Source: Maribacter sp.
Lineage (GTDB): Bacteria > Bacteroidota > Bacteroidia > Flavobacteriales > Flavobacteriaceae
Reading direction: 5' to 3'
NCBI GenBank assembly: GCA_018679695.1
Contig: JAHHKH010000286.1
Span: forward strand, 1-15,171
DNA: 15,171 nt
In this document: piece after piece, positions 14,047-15,171 of the stretch
How positions within the stretch are numbered: the stretch's first letter is position 1
Layout of the letters: each line of letters starts with the position of its first letter
Notes under the pieces: model-generated
The model's database searches: none
What the model saw: only the letters and a program-made list of their open reading frames with translations
Told to the model about the DNA's origin: nothing
Program-made: the position numbers and the translations under genes

Positions 14047-15171
14047 TTATACGATTGGTTTCATTGCTGTCATTGAGGCGCGCAATCGCGCACCAACTAG
14101 CTCTACCGGATGCTCCCTTAGTGCCTTGTTGACTGTTATCAACTTGGCATTGTCAACACCGTTGTCCTTACCTTCCCCATATTGTTTTCCAATTACATCA
14201 GTATCGATACCTTTCATAAAATCGGTTAAAAGTGGCTTGCATGCGTGATCAAATAAATAGCAGCCATACTCCGCCGTATCTGAAATAACGCGGTTCATTT
14301 CAAACAGTTTCTTGCGAGCAATGGTATTGGCGATCAGAGGGGTTTCGTGCAAAGACTCATAATAGGCAGATTCACCTATAATACCAGATTCGGTCATTGA
14401 TTCATAGGCCAATTCCACACCAGCTCGGACAAAAGCCACCATCAAGACACCATTGTCATAGAATTCCTGTTCACTGATCTCCATAGCACCGGCTGGGGTC
14501 TTTTCGAAAGCTGTTTCACCTGTTGCCGCTCTCCAACTCAGAAGATTTTTATCATCATTCGCCCAATCCTCCATCATGGTTTTTGAGAAATGACCACTCA
14601 TAATATCATCCATATGTTTGTGGAATAACGGACGCATAATATCCTTTAGTTCCTCTGACAATTCAAAGGCTTTTATTTTTGAGGGATTGGATAAACGGTC
14701 CATCATATTGGTTATACCACCATATTTCAATCCTTCGGTAACGGTTTCCCAACCGTACTGGATCAGTTTTGAGGCATAACCAGCATCAATACCTTTGTGT
14801 ATCATTTTATCAAAACAAAGAATAGATCCTGTTTGCAATAAACCACAGAGAATAGTCTGTTCACCCATAAGATCTGACTTTACCTCGGCTACAAAAGAAG
14901 ACTCCAATACACCGGCTTTATGCCCTCCTGTACCAGCTGCATAGGCTTTTGCCTGCTCCAAGCCCTTTCCTTGGGGATCATTGTCAGGATGTACTGCGAT
15001 TAATGTAGGTACCCCGAATCCTCTTTTGTATTCCTCTCGAACCTCCGACCCCGGACTTTTAGGAGCAACCATGATCACGGTCAGGTCTTTACGGATCTGC
15101 ATGCCCTCCTCAACGATATTGAAACCATGCGAATAGGACAATGTAGCCCCCTTTTTCATCAATGGCATTAC
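14047..15171 (-). CDS. ilvC: Ketol-acid reductoisomerase, class II (5' end outside window)
   Basis: IlvC rearranges and reduces acetolactate or acetohydroxybutyrate with NADPH and Mg2+, in valine, leucine and isoleucine synthesis. The window holds 374 codons; the frame is still open at the right edge, so the ATG at 15168 is internal. By comparison with the 491-residue E. coli enzyme, about 110 N-terminal residues with the NADPH Rossmann motif are missing. Visible segments are YSHGFNIVEEG, MVAPKSPGSEVREEYKRGFG, LESSFVAEVKSDLMGEQTILCG (metal-binding Asp and Glu), YYESLHETPLIANTIARK, and the duplicated knotted C-terminal domain of the long class II form ending ASMTAMKPIV. In many Bacteroidota ilvA follows ilvC; here only its decayed tail does. 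Identification is firm; upstream context is not visible. Confidence 0.97.
   Translation of the reverse strand, partial: VMPLMKKGATLSYSHGFNIVEEGMQIRKDLTVIMVAPKSPGSEVREEYKRGFGVPTLIAVHPDNDPQGKGLEQAKAYAAGTGGHKAGVLESSFVAEVKSDLMGEQTILCGLLQTGSILCFDKMIHKGIDAGYASKLIQYGWETVTEGLKYGGITNMMDRLSNPSKIKAFELSEELKDIMRPLFHKHMDDIMSGHFSKTMMEDWANDDKNLLSWRAATGETAFEKTPAGAMEISEQEFYDNGVLMVAFVRAGVELAYESMTESGIIGESAYYESLHETPLIANTIARKKLFEMNRVISDTAEYGCYLFDHACKPLLTDFMKGIDTDVIGKQYGEGKDNGVDNAKLITVNKALREHPVELVGARLRASMTAMKPIV

Overview
The window looks like a chromosomal segment from a member of the Flavobacteriaceae (Bacteroidota). The base composition is moderately AT-rich. Two good promoters match the Bacteroidota consensus (-33 TTTG-like, -7 TAnnTTTG), and starts lack clear Shine-Dalgarno sequences. 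RecG, the leu cluster, the DUF2911 protein and the GapN-like dehydrogenase all read like flavobacterial versions. No rRNA, tRNA, CRISPR array or classical insertion sequence was seen.

Layout, left to right. (1) At 1-223 (-) is the 5' end of a secreted protein resembling the N-terminus of M1-family metallopeptidases, divergent from recG. (2) At 328-2868 (+) is recG, interrupted in frame by about 444 bp (1573-2016). The insert encodes a DUF559 endonuclease-like domain bounded by GC-rich hairpin inverted repeats, and it lies between helicase motifs II and III. (3) At 3008-4117 (-) is an exported DUF2911 protein, convergent with recG, with a strong intrinsic terminator between them. (4) At 4306-8981 (+) is a four-gene operon leuC-leuD-cimA-leuB behind a good promoter. 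The third gene would be annotated by default as 2-isopropylmalate synthase, but it matches the Leptospira-type (R)-citramalate synthase, including its pyruvate-pocket residues. (5) At 9237-10346 (+) is a lipoprotein with a TIM-barrel glycosidase-like domain, convergent with a serine beta-lactamase-family hydrolase at 10557-11828 (-). (6) At 12035-13612 (-) is a GapN-like NADP-dependent glyceraldehyde-3-phosphate dehydrogenase with its own promoter. (7) At 13735-14034 (-) is a decayed remnant of the C-terminal regulatory domain of IlvA (threonine deaminase). (8) At 14047-15171 (-) is ilvC, whose 5' end lies outside the window.

How the genes fit together. LeuC, LeuD and LeuB act in leucine synthesis. 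They can also process citramalate to 2-oxobutyrate, the isoleucine precursor, and IlvC acts in all branched-chain pathways. CimA in the leu operon, together with an ilvA reduced to a broken fragment next to ilvC, suggests the lineage replaced the threonine route to isoleucine with the pyruvate/citramalate route. This is an inference from one window; an intact ilvA elsewhere would weaken it.

The two most notable observations are the in-frame endonuclease-coding element inside the catalytic core of RecG, and the CimA/ilvA-decay pair. All family assignments come from reading motifs and recalling families; no database search was run.
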